Shown here: in pieces, positions 35,481 through 47,592 of the stretch
How positions within the stretch are numbered: position 1 is the stretch's first letter
Layout: every line of letters starts with the position of its first letter
Notes under the pieces: generated by a model
Database searches by the model: none
What the model was told of the DNA's origin: nothing
What the model saw: the letters and a program-made list of their open reading frames with translations, nothing else
Assembly (NCBI GenBank): GCA_015680685.1
Contig: MNCI01026595.1
Span: 147,899-205,610 of the forward strand
Source: Gnetum montanum
Taxonomy: Eukaryota; Streptophyta; Gnetopsida; Gnetales; Gnetaceae
Direction: 5' to 3'
Length of the DNA: 57,712 bases
Program-made: the position numbers and the translations under genes

Positions 35481-35686
35481 GTTGGATTTGAATTTTAGCA
35501 AATTCCCGCCAATGCCACTGCAACGACTGTGCAAATGCAGCATTTATACTAATATAAGCCTTCCTTTCTTGCTTGTTTGCTACGCTTGGCGCCTTAAGAG
35601 CTGTTGTTGTAGCAATTGCCATTTTTCTGCATTATGTTTCGGGCAAGATCTGGTTCATTATCAGTTCTCAGAACGCCCAATTGACA

Positions 35687-36594
35687 ATGGTACCTTCTCC
35701 TCCCATTAGAAAGAGCCCTCGCCTCAGCAGCAATGCTCGTAATAATAAGTCCCTCCTTTTGAATTAGGATTCCTCCCACGGTGCTGTTTCCGCCTCCAAT
35801 GGCAGCAGTAATGGTGTTGCCAGGGAGCTTTTCAGCGCCAAAGATAACAACAATGGCCGAAACAAGAAACCGCAGCTCCGCAACGAAGAATGGAACGTGC
35901 AAGAAAGAGGAAATGACAGCCGTCATTGCTGTGAAAATGGCGTTGCCCTTATTCCGGATTTGCCAGTGGATGCGAAAATGGACAAGAGCAAGAGAAGATA
36001 GGGGAAAAATGAAGTGAGTAACAAGGAGAGGACGGATGGGAAGAAGAGCAAGAAAAAATCAAGTGTAAATGAGGGGAATATTAGCGAGAGTATGGATGAG
36101 AAGAAGAGCAAGAAAAAATCCAGCAAAAATGTGAATGAGGAGGAGAACGGAACAGAGCAAAGCGAAAAAAAACCTGAAGAGTCAAAGAAACGTAGAAGTA
36201 GTAATCTTGGTATACGTGTCATCAATGGCAGGATGACTTCGAAAATGGCAAAACATGTCATCAGGTGCTCATTTTAGTCTATTGATTCTTCGGCTTGTGT
36301 CTGAAATGTGCGCGATTTTGAATATGCAGATGAAATTTTTGTTTTTGTTTTTTGTTTTTTCAAAACACAATGTGAGATTGCTCTTACAACCTACAGGAAA
36401 ATTCCAATTCTAAGCGACGAAAGGTAAAAGCATTTAATTTTAGAATTTTGATTCCTCGGAACTCTTATTCTATCCTTGCTTTTTTGTTATAACAATGTCA
36501 GCAAAAGACATTAGACTGCATGGCTTCTTGCAAAAATTGTGAAGCCAAAAGACCTTGCAAGCAGCATTTTTGCTTCACGTGTCTACAAAACAAG
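35687..36594 (+). pseudogene. CDCA7/R1-type zinc-finger protein pseudogene, left copy (two exons)
   Basis: Exon 1 (35687-36264) starts MVPSPPIRKSPRLSSNARNN and is rich in Lys, Ser and Glu (KKSKKKSS repeats at 36046-36120, a nuclear-signal-like stretch). It ends in the first part of a zf-4CXXC_R1 domain, IRVINGRM, where a 4-base deletion breaks GRIYDSENGKTCHQ (intact in the right copy). A donor CAG/GT follows. Exon 2 (36502-36594), after acceptor TGTCAG, reads QKTLDCMASCKNCEAKRPCK then QHFCFTCLQN, the next Cys pairs of the finger. In the family this domain starts NGKTCHQCRQKT; the CR pair falls at the exon junction and is not seen. Stops at 35765 and about 35998 and the 4-base deletion make it a pseudogene. 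Known members (CDCA7, plant R1 zinc-finger proteins) act in the nucleus and in animals assist HELLS-dependent DNA methylation. Later exons are absent because the contig ends in the next intron. Confidence 0.75.
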
Positions 36595-37339
36595 TGTTGA
36601 TTCGGTACATTATTAGTTTGTAATGCTGATTTACATTACAGTACAATACAAGCATTGTTAAGCACCTTACAACAGAAAAAGATTTTTGATGCCCACATTT
36701 TTGGAGATGAGTTGATTTAGAACTAATTATCACATGACACTTAGAGAGTGTTTTGGGTTTTGAGCTTACTATGGAGTATTCTAATAGCTTACATTCAACC
36801 AAATTTTATGCTAGGTATGAAGAGAATGGGGAAGAAGCCTCTAATTATTAGGAGTGGAATGGCCCTGTATGCATGCAGAGGGATTTGTAATTGCAGTGTC
36901 TTGNATTACATTTTATTTATAAAACACAATAAAGTGACTTGAAATACAAAATCAAATTTAATAAAACATTAAGCATCACAATCATAGATACATGGTCCAC
37001 TGCAGAAACTTTAAGCACATATAGTTTGAAAATAGAAACGTACAAGACACTGCAATTACAAATCCCTCTGCATGCATACAGGGCCATTCCACTCCTAATA
37101 ATTAGAGGCTTCTTCCCCATTCTCTCCATACCTAGCATAAAATTTGGTTGAATGTAAGCTATTAGAATACTCCATAGTAAGCCCAAAACCCAAAACACTC
37201 ATGTGATAATTAGTTCTAAATCAACTCATCTCCAAAAATGTGGCCATCAAAAATCTTCTTCTGCAAGGTGCTTAACAATGCCCATATTGTACTGTAATAT
37301 AAATCACAATTACAAACTAATAATGTACTAAATCAAAAC
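36595..37339. other. Centre of the inverted repeat
   Basis: 36595-36903 and 37041-37339 are intron sequence of the zinc-finger pseudogenes in opposite orientation, matching each other in reverse. Between them are a single N (36904) and 136 unique bases (36905-37040), AT-rich, with no frame. These unique bases are the continuation of the right-arm intron. So both copies break off at nearly the same intron position. Confidence 0.75.
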
Positions 37340-38926
37340 CTGTTTTGCAACACCTGAAGCAAAAATGCCGCTTGCAAAGTCTTTTGGCTTCAGAATTTTT
37401 GCAAGAAGCCATGCCATCTAATGTCTTCTGCCAACACTGTTATAACAAAAAAGCAATGATAGAATAAGAGTTCCAAGGAGTCAAAATTCTAAAATTAAAT
37501 GGTTTTACTGCAAGTTGTAAGAGTAAGAGCAATCTCACATTGTGTTTTAAAAAAAAAACAAAAAACAAAACAAAAATTTCATCTCCATATTCAAAATATT
37601 TGCCTACATAATTTGGGATACATCAATATCAACTGTGTTTAAGTCAATTAAAATACAAAACGAGTCTCCAAGGCTTTGCAAAGAAAATTTAATGTCCAAT
37701 AGCAAATGGATTCACATCATAGAATAACAAGTATTCTCTTCTAGCTCTGTGCATGCCGATTCCTATAAGCAAGTGTGGGTATTGGTTCATGTTAATTATT
37801 TAGAATTCAAATCATAGACTTCTGAAAAGGACATGTTAATTATTTAGCATTCAAATCATAAAACTTCTGAAAAGGACATGGCACCTACTCTATAAAGAGA
37901 GTTATTTTAAAAGACAGTACACAATAAATGTTTATACAACTTCAAATATTTGTTGTGGATACTAAACACTTGGGCAATGTTGCACAGAAAACCTTGTAGT
38001 GCTTACGATTCAGTCGGCATTGCTTCTTCAACGAAACTCAGTCCAAAAATTTCAGTATGCAATTCTGACTCTAAGGACATCAGCAAACACCAATGAACCA
38101 TGAAAACGGAGAAAAGAAGTTGCTCATCCAACCAGAAATCCGGTGCCTTTAATGTTAATCTAATCAACAAAGGTACTTCTACTAGAACAAACTCTCATCC
38201 TGATGATCAAACATTAATTGCATCTGTTTGCACATAACTTGCCATGTCTGGTAGAAACAAGCAATCTTTAAACTATACATTTAACACTTTCTTAACGAAA
38301 ACACGCACATTTCAGACACAAGCCAAAGAACCTAAATCAATAGACTAAAATGAGCACCTGATGACACGTTTTGCCATTTTCGGAGTCATAAATCCTGCCA
38401 TGGATGACACACATATACCAGGATTACTACTTCTATGTTTCTTGAGGTTTCTTTCCGCTTTCTTCTGTTCCGTTCTCCTCATCCACATTTTTGAGGGACC
38501 TTTTCTTGCTCTTCTTCTCATCCATACTCTCGCTGATATTCACCTCATTTTCACTCGATTTTTTCTTGCTCTTCTTCTCATCCGTCCTCTCCCTCTTACT
38601 CATCTCATTTTTCCCCGATCTTCTCTTGCTCTTCTCCGCTTTTGCATCCATTGGTGAATCCGGAACAACAGCAACGCCATTTTCACGGCAATGACGGCTG
38701 CCATTTCCTCTTTCTTGCAGTTCCATTTCTTGTTGCGGAGCTGTGGTTTCTTGTTTCGACCATTGTGGTTGTTTTCGGTGCTGAAAAGCTCCCTGGCAAC
38801 GCCATTACTGCTGCCATTGGAGGCAGAAACAGCACCGCAGGAGAAATCCTGATCCAAGAGGAGGAACTTATTATTTCGAGCATTGCTGCTGAGGCGATGG
38901 CTCTTTCTAACGGGAAAAGCTACCAT
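37340..38926 (-). pseudogene. CDCA7/R1-type zinc-finger protein pseudogene, right copy (two exons)
   Basis: Exon 1 (38926-38358) starts MVAFPVRKSHRLSSNARNN and lacks the two nonsense changes of the left copy. It has its own lesions: a one-base loss near 38724, after PQLRNKKWN, and an 8-base loss near 38430. It ends GRIYDSENGKTCHQ followed by a CAG/GT donor. Exon 2 (37430-37340) reads QKTLDGMASCKNSEAKR then RHFCFRCCKTG, with two of the zinc-ligand cysteines changed to Gly and Ser and the acceptor AG changed to GG. The donor AACAG/GT at its end is intact and would continue to the usual Arg-Tyr-Gly of the family. The intron carries about 700 bases missing from the left copy. It is non-functional; identity as a zf-4CXXC_R1 protein rests on the finger motif. 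Confidence 0.75.
37603..38309 (-). other. Intron segment present only in the right arm
   Basis: Compared with the left arm, where CATATTCAAAAT is followed at once by CGCGCACATTTC, the right arm has about 700 extra bases. It holds a 44-base tandem duplication at about 37790-37880 (units beginning CATGTTAATTATTTAG). No transposon ends or frames are evident, so a deletion in the left copy is as likely as an insertion here. Confidence 0.6.
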
Positions 38927-39159
38927 TGTCGATTGGGTGTTCTGAGAACTGATAATGAACCAGATCTTGCAGAAAAATGGCAATGAACCAGATCTTGCCC
39001 AAAACACAATGCAGAAAAATGGCAATTGCTACAACAACAGCTCTTAAGGCGCCAAGCGTAGCAAACAAGCAAGAAAGGAAGGCTTATATTAGTATAAATG
39101 CTGCATTTGCACAGTCGTTGCAGTGGCATTGCGGGAATTCGCTAAAATTCAAATCCAAC

Positions 39160-40238
39160 GACTCTCCCTCGCGTTTTCTCGATTTTGGGATTTTTTTTTG
39201 TTTTTGTTTTCCTCTCTCTCTCTGAATTTAAATAGCATACCCCTGTTTTAAAACCATCTCGTAAGATTATATGTTCCTCCAACCCTGTCGTCGTTGATCA
39301 AATGATATATTCTTTTGTAAATAAATTTTTTTGTTTGCATTTATCTATGCTATGCCTCCAAGCTACCATGGCAATGCTAGGCGACTCTTGAATCAAAGCT
39401 CAAGGTGTAACTTGTGAGTAGACTAGTTAAGCTATGCTTACATGGAATTAGTTTCTTTGGTGCCTCCAAGTTTGGTAATTCATTTAACCACAAACACAAT
39501 GATAGTTTACTAGGTAAATGTCTTGTTTCATGTGTAAGGAATTGAAGGTTCAAGCTATGATAAATGCAGATTTATGTTTTAATTTGTTTTACTTAAATTT
39601 TGAAACTATAATTGAAAGTAAAAGTTTTAAAGAATTCTAAGAAAGCATCATCTAGTTGTATAATTCTTGTAGTTGCCATAATATTTCAAAATATTTGTAC
39701 AAAAATATAACTATGCCTCAAATGTAACTCCAATTGGTAACCTCTTACTTAGTAAGACAATGAGTACTACTAGTCCACTTTTTGTTTACCTTTTAATGAG
39801 TGGCAAATATGCTTAATGCTCAACCATGCAATCTAGAAGTGTTTTGGTAGATTATGTCATGATCTATTGATGGATTAGGTGGAATGTTTAGCCTAGTTAG
39901 CTTGGTTAGGAACTTGTTTATTTGTTCATTATACTCGCAATGATCTTAGATCATACACTTAAGTATTATTAAGATGTATGATTAATGATGTTGTCATGGT
40001 TATTGTTACTAAAAATAGTAGTTTAACTAATTAACTAAAAAAAGAAATAACTCTTGTTTTATCCCAAGGTGATAATGTATGCTCCATCAACCTTCCAACC
40101 TATATTCTTTTGTTTTTTTAATTTGGCCTATGAAAGTAGCTACTTATAGGATGAAGCAAGTTAACTAACCATTAGGATTACCAAGTCTAACATGTTTGAA
40201 CACTTAAGGTCTCTATGCACTTATTCCACCAAGACTAA
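39160..40238. other. Host flank of E3 (right arm), no gene seen
   Basis: AT-rich sequence matching 34389-35480 in reverse. No coding or RNA gene is recognised. Confidence 0.6.
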
Positions 40239-41331
40239 TCATGAGAGCGGTTACTCTAGCAATTTATTCTAATTATTAGAGTGGTCATTATTGGAGCAGT
40301 TACTCTAATAATTAGAGCGGTTCGCATTGGAGTCATTACTCTAATTATTAGAGCGGTTATTATTGGAGCGGTTACTCTACTAATTAGAGTGGTTATTATT
40401 AGAGTGATTACTCTAATTATTAGAGCAGTTATTATTGGAGCGGTTACTTTAATAATTAGAGTGGTTATTATTAGAGCGGTTGTTATTAGAGTGGTTCCTC
40501 TAATTATTAGAGCAGTTATTTTAATTATTAGAGTGGTTACGCTAATTATTAGAATAGTTGCTCCCAAGTCTATAAATACAATGCCCAGGCGCACAATTGA
40601 GAGGAAGTTTGGTAGCAATCAAGTAGCGAAACTCTTGTCATCTATCTAAAAGTTAAAGTATTTTCCAAGTGCCCACAGTAGGAGGTTTAAGTGTGGATGG
40701 ATCTCTATTCAAGCATTGTGTACCTAAGCATACCTTGTGTATGGCAATAAAGACGAGCTCTTCAATTCATCCTTGCAGCACTTGAGATTTCTTTTCTTAT
40801 GCATTTCTTTTACTTTATGTTCTTATGCATTTATTTTATTTTATGCACTTTACATTTATGTTATTAGCATAGTAATTAATTTTGATCAATTAAGAAAATC
40901 GTTAAATTACACTCAGTACGATCACTTCGAGCATGCATATAACACTTGGTAACCCAGTAACGATTAGCGTTTGGTAATCCCAGTAGTGTTGCACTAGTTC
41001 AGGATGTGTACAGCAAGTGAGAACGGATGCTGGTGTTAAGATTAGTTAGAACTTAGTTAATGAGTAGTTAAGATAAATTAGTCACTTAGTTATCTCTCTT
41101 TTCCCTTACTAGCGCATGACATAAAAACATAAAAGCTATAAAAATCATATGCCTCAAGCTTACTTAATCATACAATCGTGACATACAGGTAAGCTTGGGA
41201 AGACAACGATCAACCAACCCATCCTTGTTTCACAAGGGCACATAAGCACTTAGTCCTTGGAATTCGACTGGATCTTGCGTGAAATGCTCATAAATATATG
41301 GTTGAGCATAGGCATACCTCGCCACTCATCA
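40239..41331 (+). repeat. 5' LTR of E3, right copy, U3 type A
   Basis: It starts TCATGAGAGC (TGATGAGAGC in the left copy) and ends CACTCATCA. TATAAATA is at 40571-40578 and AATAAA at 40746-40751. U3 (40245-40560) carries alternating TTACTCTAATTATTAGAGCGG and TTATTATTGGAG units with many near-perfect palindromes. Confidence 0.9.
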
Positions 41332-41332
41332 T

Positions 41333-41350
41333 TGGCATCGTTGTCGGGGA
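41333..41350 (+). promoter_or_regulatory. Primer-binding site of E3, right copy
   Basis: TGGCATCGTTGTCGGGGA, two transitions away from the intact tRNA-Asp site of the left copy. Confidence 0.85.
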
Positions 41351-41466
41351 CTTAGTTGTTTGTGCGCTAACTAAAACATAGGAAATCATTCACATCGTTG
41401 GAATGAACCCTTAGGGTTGATTGAAAAAATAATAAACAAGAATACATTACACACTGAACAGACAAG

Positions 41467-43560
41467 TATGTCTCCTTCTTCGTACGAAAGCGCCTCACCA
41501 CCTAGGTCTGAAACAAGAAACAATCAATGGTGTAATACATATGACGTTGATCTGCTAGTCCCTCAACAAGTTCAAGTGGTATATATTCATCCGATGAGTA
41601 TATACCAAACTTCACCTTTATCCTCCATCAAGACGAACAACTACGTTGGTAAGACTTAGAAGGTAACATAGTGTTACCTCCCGATTGTTTAGTCCTGAGC
41701 ATGCTTCTTCATGCTCTCACACGAATTGGCATGCCGCACTTACACACAGAATACGTTGTGCAAGACCATGACTCAAGAGAATACCATCCCACAGAGGCAC
41801 AACGTCAAAGGAACTTTCAACAAGAGAGACATCATAAGTCTTTGAAGGGTAAGTGGTCCGAGGATGCCCCACATGTCTTAAGCAAAATTGAGGATGGTGA
41901 ACCTACCTCAAGCAGTCGAGCACACAATGATGTTCCTCCCCTTGACTTTGACCAAGGGGTTGTGTATCAGAACCTTCATTCCACTATTCATAACCTAGGT
42001 TCTGATACCCATGGGCACAAAGGGTTCGAAAAAGGAACACAAACTCATGATAAAGGTGGACATTCTGATCGCAATTGTTATCAAGGACAAGACTGAAGAA
42101 GAGAAGGTAGCAGACACCGTCATGGTGACGATTCTCCTTCTTCTTCACCTTCATCATCTCCTTCACCCTCTCCTTCAATATTCAGATGTTGTCATAAAGA
42201 AAAAGACCATGGGGATGAAGGTAGGCAAAGTGGAAGTCATAGACAAAACAAATAGGAAAGGGGATGAGGGTACTCTAAAGAATCACAACATAGAAGAAGG
42301 GAGAGTAGGGAAGAATGTAAGCATCATAGACGTCATTAACAAGATGATCATGATGAACCCCTACTCAATACCTGACATATGTTAAACATAACTGAGGCTG
42401 TTAGAATTCCAACAAGGCACTAAAAAGATAGTAGGATCAAGAGATTAGATATGAATAATATCCCACAATTTAAAGGGGGATACAATGTTGATCCTCAGAA
42501 TCACTTACAAGCATTCCATGATGAGTGTGCCTTACAAAATATAGAGAACGAATGGCAAAAGCTTAAGTTGTTTCCATGGACACTAGTTAAAGAAGTAGAA
42601 AGCTGGTACCAGTCTTTAGAACTGGAATCCATTCATAGGTGGAGTACTATGTTATAAATATTTAATGACAAGTACCAAACGTACTCTCAAGTGTCTAACT
42701 TACAAAAGCAAATCTAAGGTTGGAAACAAGGAGGACATGAACCCTTGGATGCTGCCATGGGCCAATATTATGCACTGTTACATCATTATCCTGACCATGA
42801 TTATTCGCAAAGGGATCAACTGCACCATCTCGTGGTTGGGCTTAGGCATGAAATGAGAAGAACCCTTAGGACTTATGCCTAGGGAAGACTAGCTGAGCTT
42901 AGGTCCCATCAAATTCAAAGACTATTGGAGCAAGTTTCCAAGGAAGAAGGTGAGCTATGGAAGAGAGAAAGTGCAGAAGAGTATAACTAAGATCCTTCCC
43001 TCTGGAAGAGGGGAGAAAGATTTTGTGAGCATGAAGAAGAGTCACCACTCGAAGAGATGGTGAATAGGAAAACTTTGCATATCCAAAAGATAACATCAGA
43101 AGTTTCGGCAAAGGTAGATCATTCCCTATACAATAGATTTCAAACTGTTCTTAAAATAGTCGAGGAGCCTAGAGAGCAAGCTAGTGAGAAAAGAAAAAAG
43201 AAAGAGGCTGAACATGCACATAGAAAGGGAAAGGGAAAATTTGTCATCATTGAAGAGGTTGTGGATTCGAAAATAGACAATGATAGTGGATGTGAGATAT
43301 GTCAATATGACCATCCTAAGGGATGTTGCCCTGTAATCTCACATCTACAAGAGTCTGGGGTGTATGTAGTCAACCCACAATTGAACAAACGGCAAGCACC
43401 CCGAAAGTTACCTTACCCCCAAGGTACCCCAAGACAGTTTCACCAACCCTTAATGTATTTCCCAAGTGGAACTCCACCAAAACTGATTGAGCAATATCAA
43501 TAGTGTAGCACCCACAATCATGGGGAATGCCACCACCAAGGCAACACTATCATTACTGGT
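41467..43560 (+). pseudogene. Gag of E3, right copy
   Basis: It starts MSPSSYESASPPRSETRNN at 41467. A 141-codon stretch (41671-42096) covers the N-terminal part (HTEYVVQDHDSREYHPTEAQ). A His, Ser and Pro rich linker follows at 42090-42390. The capsid-like part at 42451-42960 holds LKLFPWTLVKEVESWYQSLE. An open frame at 43057-43503 has a charged linker (KRKKKEAEHAHRKGKGK) and the knuckle CEICQYDHPKGCC at about 43290-43330. The CX2CX3HX4C form is that of Athila gag. Frameshifts between these blocks make it non-functional. Confidence 0.85.
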
Positions 43561-43688
43561 AACCTAACCCGTATGGATATTATGTGTAGCAACCAATCTC
43601 CCCACATGACTCTACTGGTCACATCACTCCTCAACCTCACTACCAAGCCCACTAGTATTATGGAACTCCCTCTTCTAGGGGTGATATT

Positions 43689-44456
43689 TTGCAAGCATAT
43701 CATCCTTCTCATCTGGTCACATCTCTTCCACCAATAGCTCCACTACCATCTACTCCAGCTATGCAGGGTGAAATCCCTACCCACCCGCAGCAACGTAATG
43801 CCACAAGGGTTGTTAACTCTCAACCTACTATTTGTTCCAACAACCACATGAAGAAAAGACCTTTCTTTAGAACCAACAAACCAACCAAGCCCTTGCAATC
43901 ACAAGCAGCTGATTCCTTAGACACCTCAGTATCAATCAAAACTTCGGAGCCCCCTTCAACCCAGTCACTACACTCAACACATACAGTCATGCTAACACAT
44001 GCTATCACCGATTGGATCAAAGCTGGCCACCTTCCTAGGAAATTCTCTGATCCTAGGAGTCCTTTGATATACTTACAAATTGCTAGAAATGCATTGTGCA
44101 AGGCTCTTTTGAATTCAAGTACTGGTGTCAACTTGATTTCTCAAGAAATGTACAAGTCCTGGAACCTGCCTCTATTGAAAAAGAGCAACATCTATCTAAA
44201 GTTGGCCGAACAATCCATCACTATCTCATTGGGACTGGTGGAAGACATTGTTACCACTGTTTGTGGGTGGTTGTACCCAGCTGACTTCCTAGTGATTCAA
44301 GTAAATAGCGGTAAGGAGGACTTCCCGATCATAATGGGAAGAGCATGGCTATGCACCATCGACACATGCCTAGGAATCCACAATATTTCCCTAGAAATAT
44401 CAAAGGAAAATACATTCGAAAAGATCAAGAAAAAGAAAGTTCAGTGCATCGCATAG
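43689..44456 (+). pseudogene. Gag tail and protease of E3, right copy (catalytic Asp lost)
   Basis: An open frame of 255 codons, the longest intact frame in the window. It runs from a Pro and Thr rich gag tail (LPPIAPLPSTPAMQGEIPTH) through MLTHAITDWIKAGHLPRKF to the protease. The active site reads ALLNSSTGVNLISQEMYK; codon 44112-44114 is AAT (Asn) where the left copy has GAT (Asp), so the enzyme would be dead even without stops. The fold continues with EDIVTTVCGWLYPADFLVIQV and FPIIMGRAWLCTIDTCLGI. Confidence 0.85.
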
Positions 44457-44699
44457 AGTGACACAAGGTGTAATTGCGTGCAAAGGTTATGGTTTGTGCA
44501 AAGTTTAACATTGCCTGCATGCAATCAATATGCACAAGTGATTAACATACAAAGATTCCTGTATGTAGCAAGCACATGACAAGAAGACACCCAGTGGCTG
44601 ACAACTAATCAAGAAAGTAGTTCACTCATATGCATAGAACCAACTAAGTGTTTGACTTATGCTTACATCAATAACATAGACGCATTAGAGTAAGTCCAC

Positions 44700-46210
44700 C
44701 ACCAACTTCCAAGTCTTAACCTTGAAAATATCAACTGGGAGAAGCTAAAAATCCCTAAGAAATTTAAGCAGAAGCCCCTTGAGTTGAAGCCATTGCCCAT
44801 TGGTATGAAATACACGTTCCTTAAAAATGAAAAACTAGTAATTATCAATGCTAAGCTTGCTCCTCAACAGAAAGAAGAACTGCTAAAGGTAATTAATAGA
44901 TGGCCAAAAGCCTTTACTTGGTCATATACCAAATTAATTGGAATAGATCCTAGGATATGCCAACATAGGTTTACACTGACGCCTCCATGAAGCCTCGAAG
45001 ACAACCGCAAAGGTGATTGAATCCTATGCTGAAGCAAGTAGTTAAGGAAAAAATCGAACAGCTTCTCAAGGCTGGGTTCATATACCCCATTACTAATAGC
45101 AAATGGGTTAGCCCCTTAGTTATTGTGCCTAAAAAGGAAAGCAAATGAAGGGGGTGCATATATTTCAAGCTATTGAATATGGCAACATTCAAAGATCACT
45201 TTCCATTGCCATTTGTTGACCAAGTCTTAGACACCATCGCAGGGAATTGTTACTACAATTTTCTGGATAGATATACCAAATATAATCAAATAAAAATAGC
45301 CCCAGAACACCAAGCCAAGACTACGTTCACCAGTCCTTGGGATTTATTTGTATACAAACAGATGTTTTTTGGCTTGTGCAATGCCCCTACAACATTTCAA
45401 TGACTAGTTCTAAGCATCTTCCAATAGCAAATAGGAAATGGTGTAGAAGTCTTTATGGACGATTTCTCCACCTATGGAGCAAACTTTGATCAAGCCTTGG
45501 ACCGGTTAGAGCAAAAAAGCCATTTGATGGTCCAAGAGGACGTAGTACTAGGGCACAAAATCTCACACATAGGGATAGAGGTAGACCCCGAGAAAATCAA
45601 AGTTATCCAAGGGATTACCCATCAATCTAAAATTTTCAAAGATATTCAATCATTCCTTGGACATACTGGCTACTATAGGAGATTTATTGAGAACTTTTCA
45701 AAGGTTTCCAAACCATTGGTGAAATTAACGAAAAAGGATGTACCTTTCGAATGGACCAAGGAATGTGAATTAGCTTTTCAAACTCTGAAACAGAAGCTAG
45801 TAGAAACACCCATTCTACAAGCTCCTGACTAGTCCAAATCAATCCATATCATGACTGGCATGTCCAATTATGCTTTAGGAGCCATACTTACACAGTTAGA
45901 TGACTAGAAGCGTCCTTATTACATCCACTATGCAAGTAGAAGTATCATTGGTGCACAACTTAACTACACTACCATAGAGAAAGAATTAATGGTTGTAGTG
46001 TTTGCACTAGAAAAGTTTGGACACTATGTATTGGGATATAAAGTATATATACATATAGATCATAGTGCAATCTAGTTCCTCATGAATAAGCCAATGGTAA
46101 GCCCTCGTATCATATGATGTCTTGTAATCTTACAAGAGTTCGATTTAACGATGATCAATCGCAAGGGCATCGAGAACGTAGTTGTTGATCATTTATCTCA
46201 GTTGCAATGG
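44700..46210 (+). pseudogene. RT and RNase H of E3, right copy
   Basis: The linker LELKPLPIGMKYTFLKNEKL (44784 onward) ends in IDPRICQH. RT then shows ATFKDHFPLPFVDQVLDTIAG (45179-45240), an ALTTFTSPW-type stretch, FGLCNAPTTFQ (45371-45403) and the catalytic box FMDDFSTYG (about 45452-45478). The next motifs are LGHKISHIGIEVDPEKIKVI and SFLGHTGYYRRFIENFSKV. RNase H has MTGMSNYALGA, where the left copy has MTDASNYALGA, so the first catalytic Asp is lost; IEKELMVVVFALEKFGHYVLG and IHIDHSAI are kept. It ends QEFDLTMINRKGIENVVVDH. The KWRFCIDF motif is broken by a TGG-to-TGA change near 45146. Confidence 0.85.
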
Positions 46211-46379
46211 GACAAAAAAGAGGATGAGTATCCAATATTTGATCATTTCCCTAATGAATTCCTTTTTACCAGTGTAGTGAATAATCAATCACCCATGGAG
46301 ACAAATTGGTACAGTAGCATTCTTACCTATCTTCTCATCCAACAAACACCACAAGAGTTAAACCTTAAGAAGAAACAAT

Positions 46380-47556
46380 AGTTTCTTCACTGAGCCAAGT
46401 ACTGTATGCAGATCAATGGGCAACTTTACAAAGTATGTCCCGATGGCTTGGTTTGATGGTGTGTTCCCAATATAGATCAATTATGAGTTCACCAAGATGC
46501 TCACGAGGGTCCTTGTGGGGGTCATTACGCTGGGAGATGAACGACCATCAAGTTCTTGCTTGCAGGATATTATTGGCCTACATTATTTTAGGATGCCTAT
46601 TGTTTTGTCCAATCTTGTGAGCACTATCAATGTGATGGGGGAATGACTGCTAGAATGGAGGATCCACAATAATGGATTCAACTGTTAGAACCCTTCGAAA
46701 TTTGGGGAATTGATTTTATGGTGCTGATTACACTAATGTCCAATGGAAAAGCTTATATTATTGTTGCCGTTGATTACCTAACAAAATGGGCCGAAGCAGC
46801 TGCTGTTAAAAATTGTACATCATCTCTAGCTGGAAGATTTGTTCAATAACAAGTCATAAATAGGTTTGGTGTGCCACGTGCACTTATTTTAGATAATGGT
46901 ACACACTTCGCAGGTGCAACTTTTTGGAAATTAATGCAACGCTTAGGGGTTGAGCATAAATTAACTACACCATACCACCCCCCCAAGCAAAAGGTCAAGT
47001 AGAATTCACCAGTAGGGAGATTATGAAGATATTGACAAGAACCATTAACAAGTTTAGGTGATACCGCTCCACATGGAAACTCCCTATAGGCTACTCTCCC
47101 TATGAGTTAGTGTACGGTAAATTACCAACACTTCCCATTCAAATTGAGCTTTGTACACTATCCATGGCATGTGACCTTAACCTTGACCTTAATCTAGCAC
47201 AAAAACAATGGTTAGTAATCCTTAACTTACTAGATGAAAACCAATTAGCTGCCTTGTCATCTAATGAATTACACAAGGCCTTCAATAAACAATGTCATGA
47301 CCTAAGAATGAGGAAAGTTAAATATCAGCTAGGAGATAAGGCTCTCTACTAGAATCCCACACATGTGCCACAATGTACTAAATTTCAAACACTATGGGAA
47401 GGACCTTATATTATTTATGCAAATTTTCCTTTAGGGGCCATGACAATATACAAAGTTGAGAGCTCGGATAAGAAACTTTTGGTCAACGTGCAACAAACCA
47501 AACCTTTTCATGAGCTTAGGACAACCAATACACATGCCACCTCTATTTATGGATAA
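46380..47556 (+). pseudogene. Integrase of E3, right copy
   Basis: The zinc-binding part (about 46490-46650) has HQDAHEG and SCEHYQCDGGMTARM, with one Cys changed. The core shows GIDFMVLITLMSNGKAYIIVAVDYLTKWAEA and FGVPRALILDNGTHF. A one-base gain in the C run at 46978-46984 shifts the frame before the third acidic residue. The tail at 47110-47556 is open in two frames and ends VNVQQTKPFHELRTTN. In-frame TAA and TAG at 46846 and 46680 stand where the left copy has Gln. Confidence 0.8.
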
Positions 47557-47592
47557 CCTTACTCACTATTTTGGATCTCCTCCTTCCAACTT

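Larger units (their letters stand above)
26627..36903 (+). repeat. Left arm of a large inverted repeat
   Basis: From TAGACTCATTGCC at about 26628 to the end CAGTGTCTTG at 36903, the sequence is found again, reverse-complemented, at 37041-47892. It covers the 3' region, pol and gag of an Athila-like element, its LTR, 2.5 kb of flanking host DNA and a zinc-finger pseudogene. Identity judged by eye is about 98 percent in the flank (roughly a dozen differences in 600 bases near 34800-35430) and lower in the element. The arm is bounded by single Ns at 26626 and 36904 and has another at 34302. Confidence 0.85.

Noticed and set aside
35482-35767. Frames rich in Cys and Ser upstream of and overlapping the zinc-finger pseudogene
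   Set aside because: They overlap exon 1 in another frame, and the matching frames in the right arm are shadows of the same DNA. No domain is seen.
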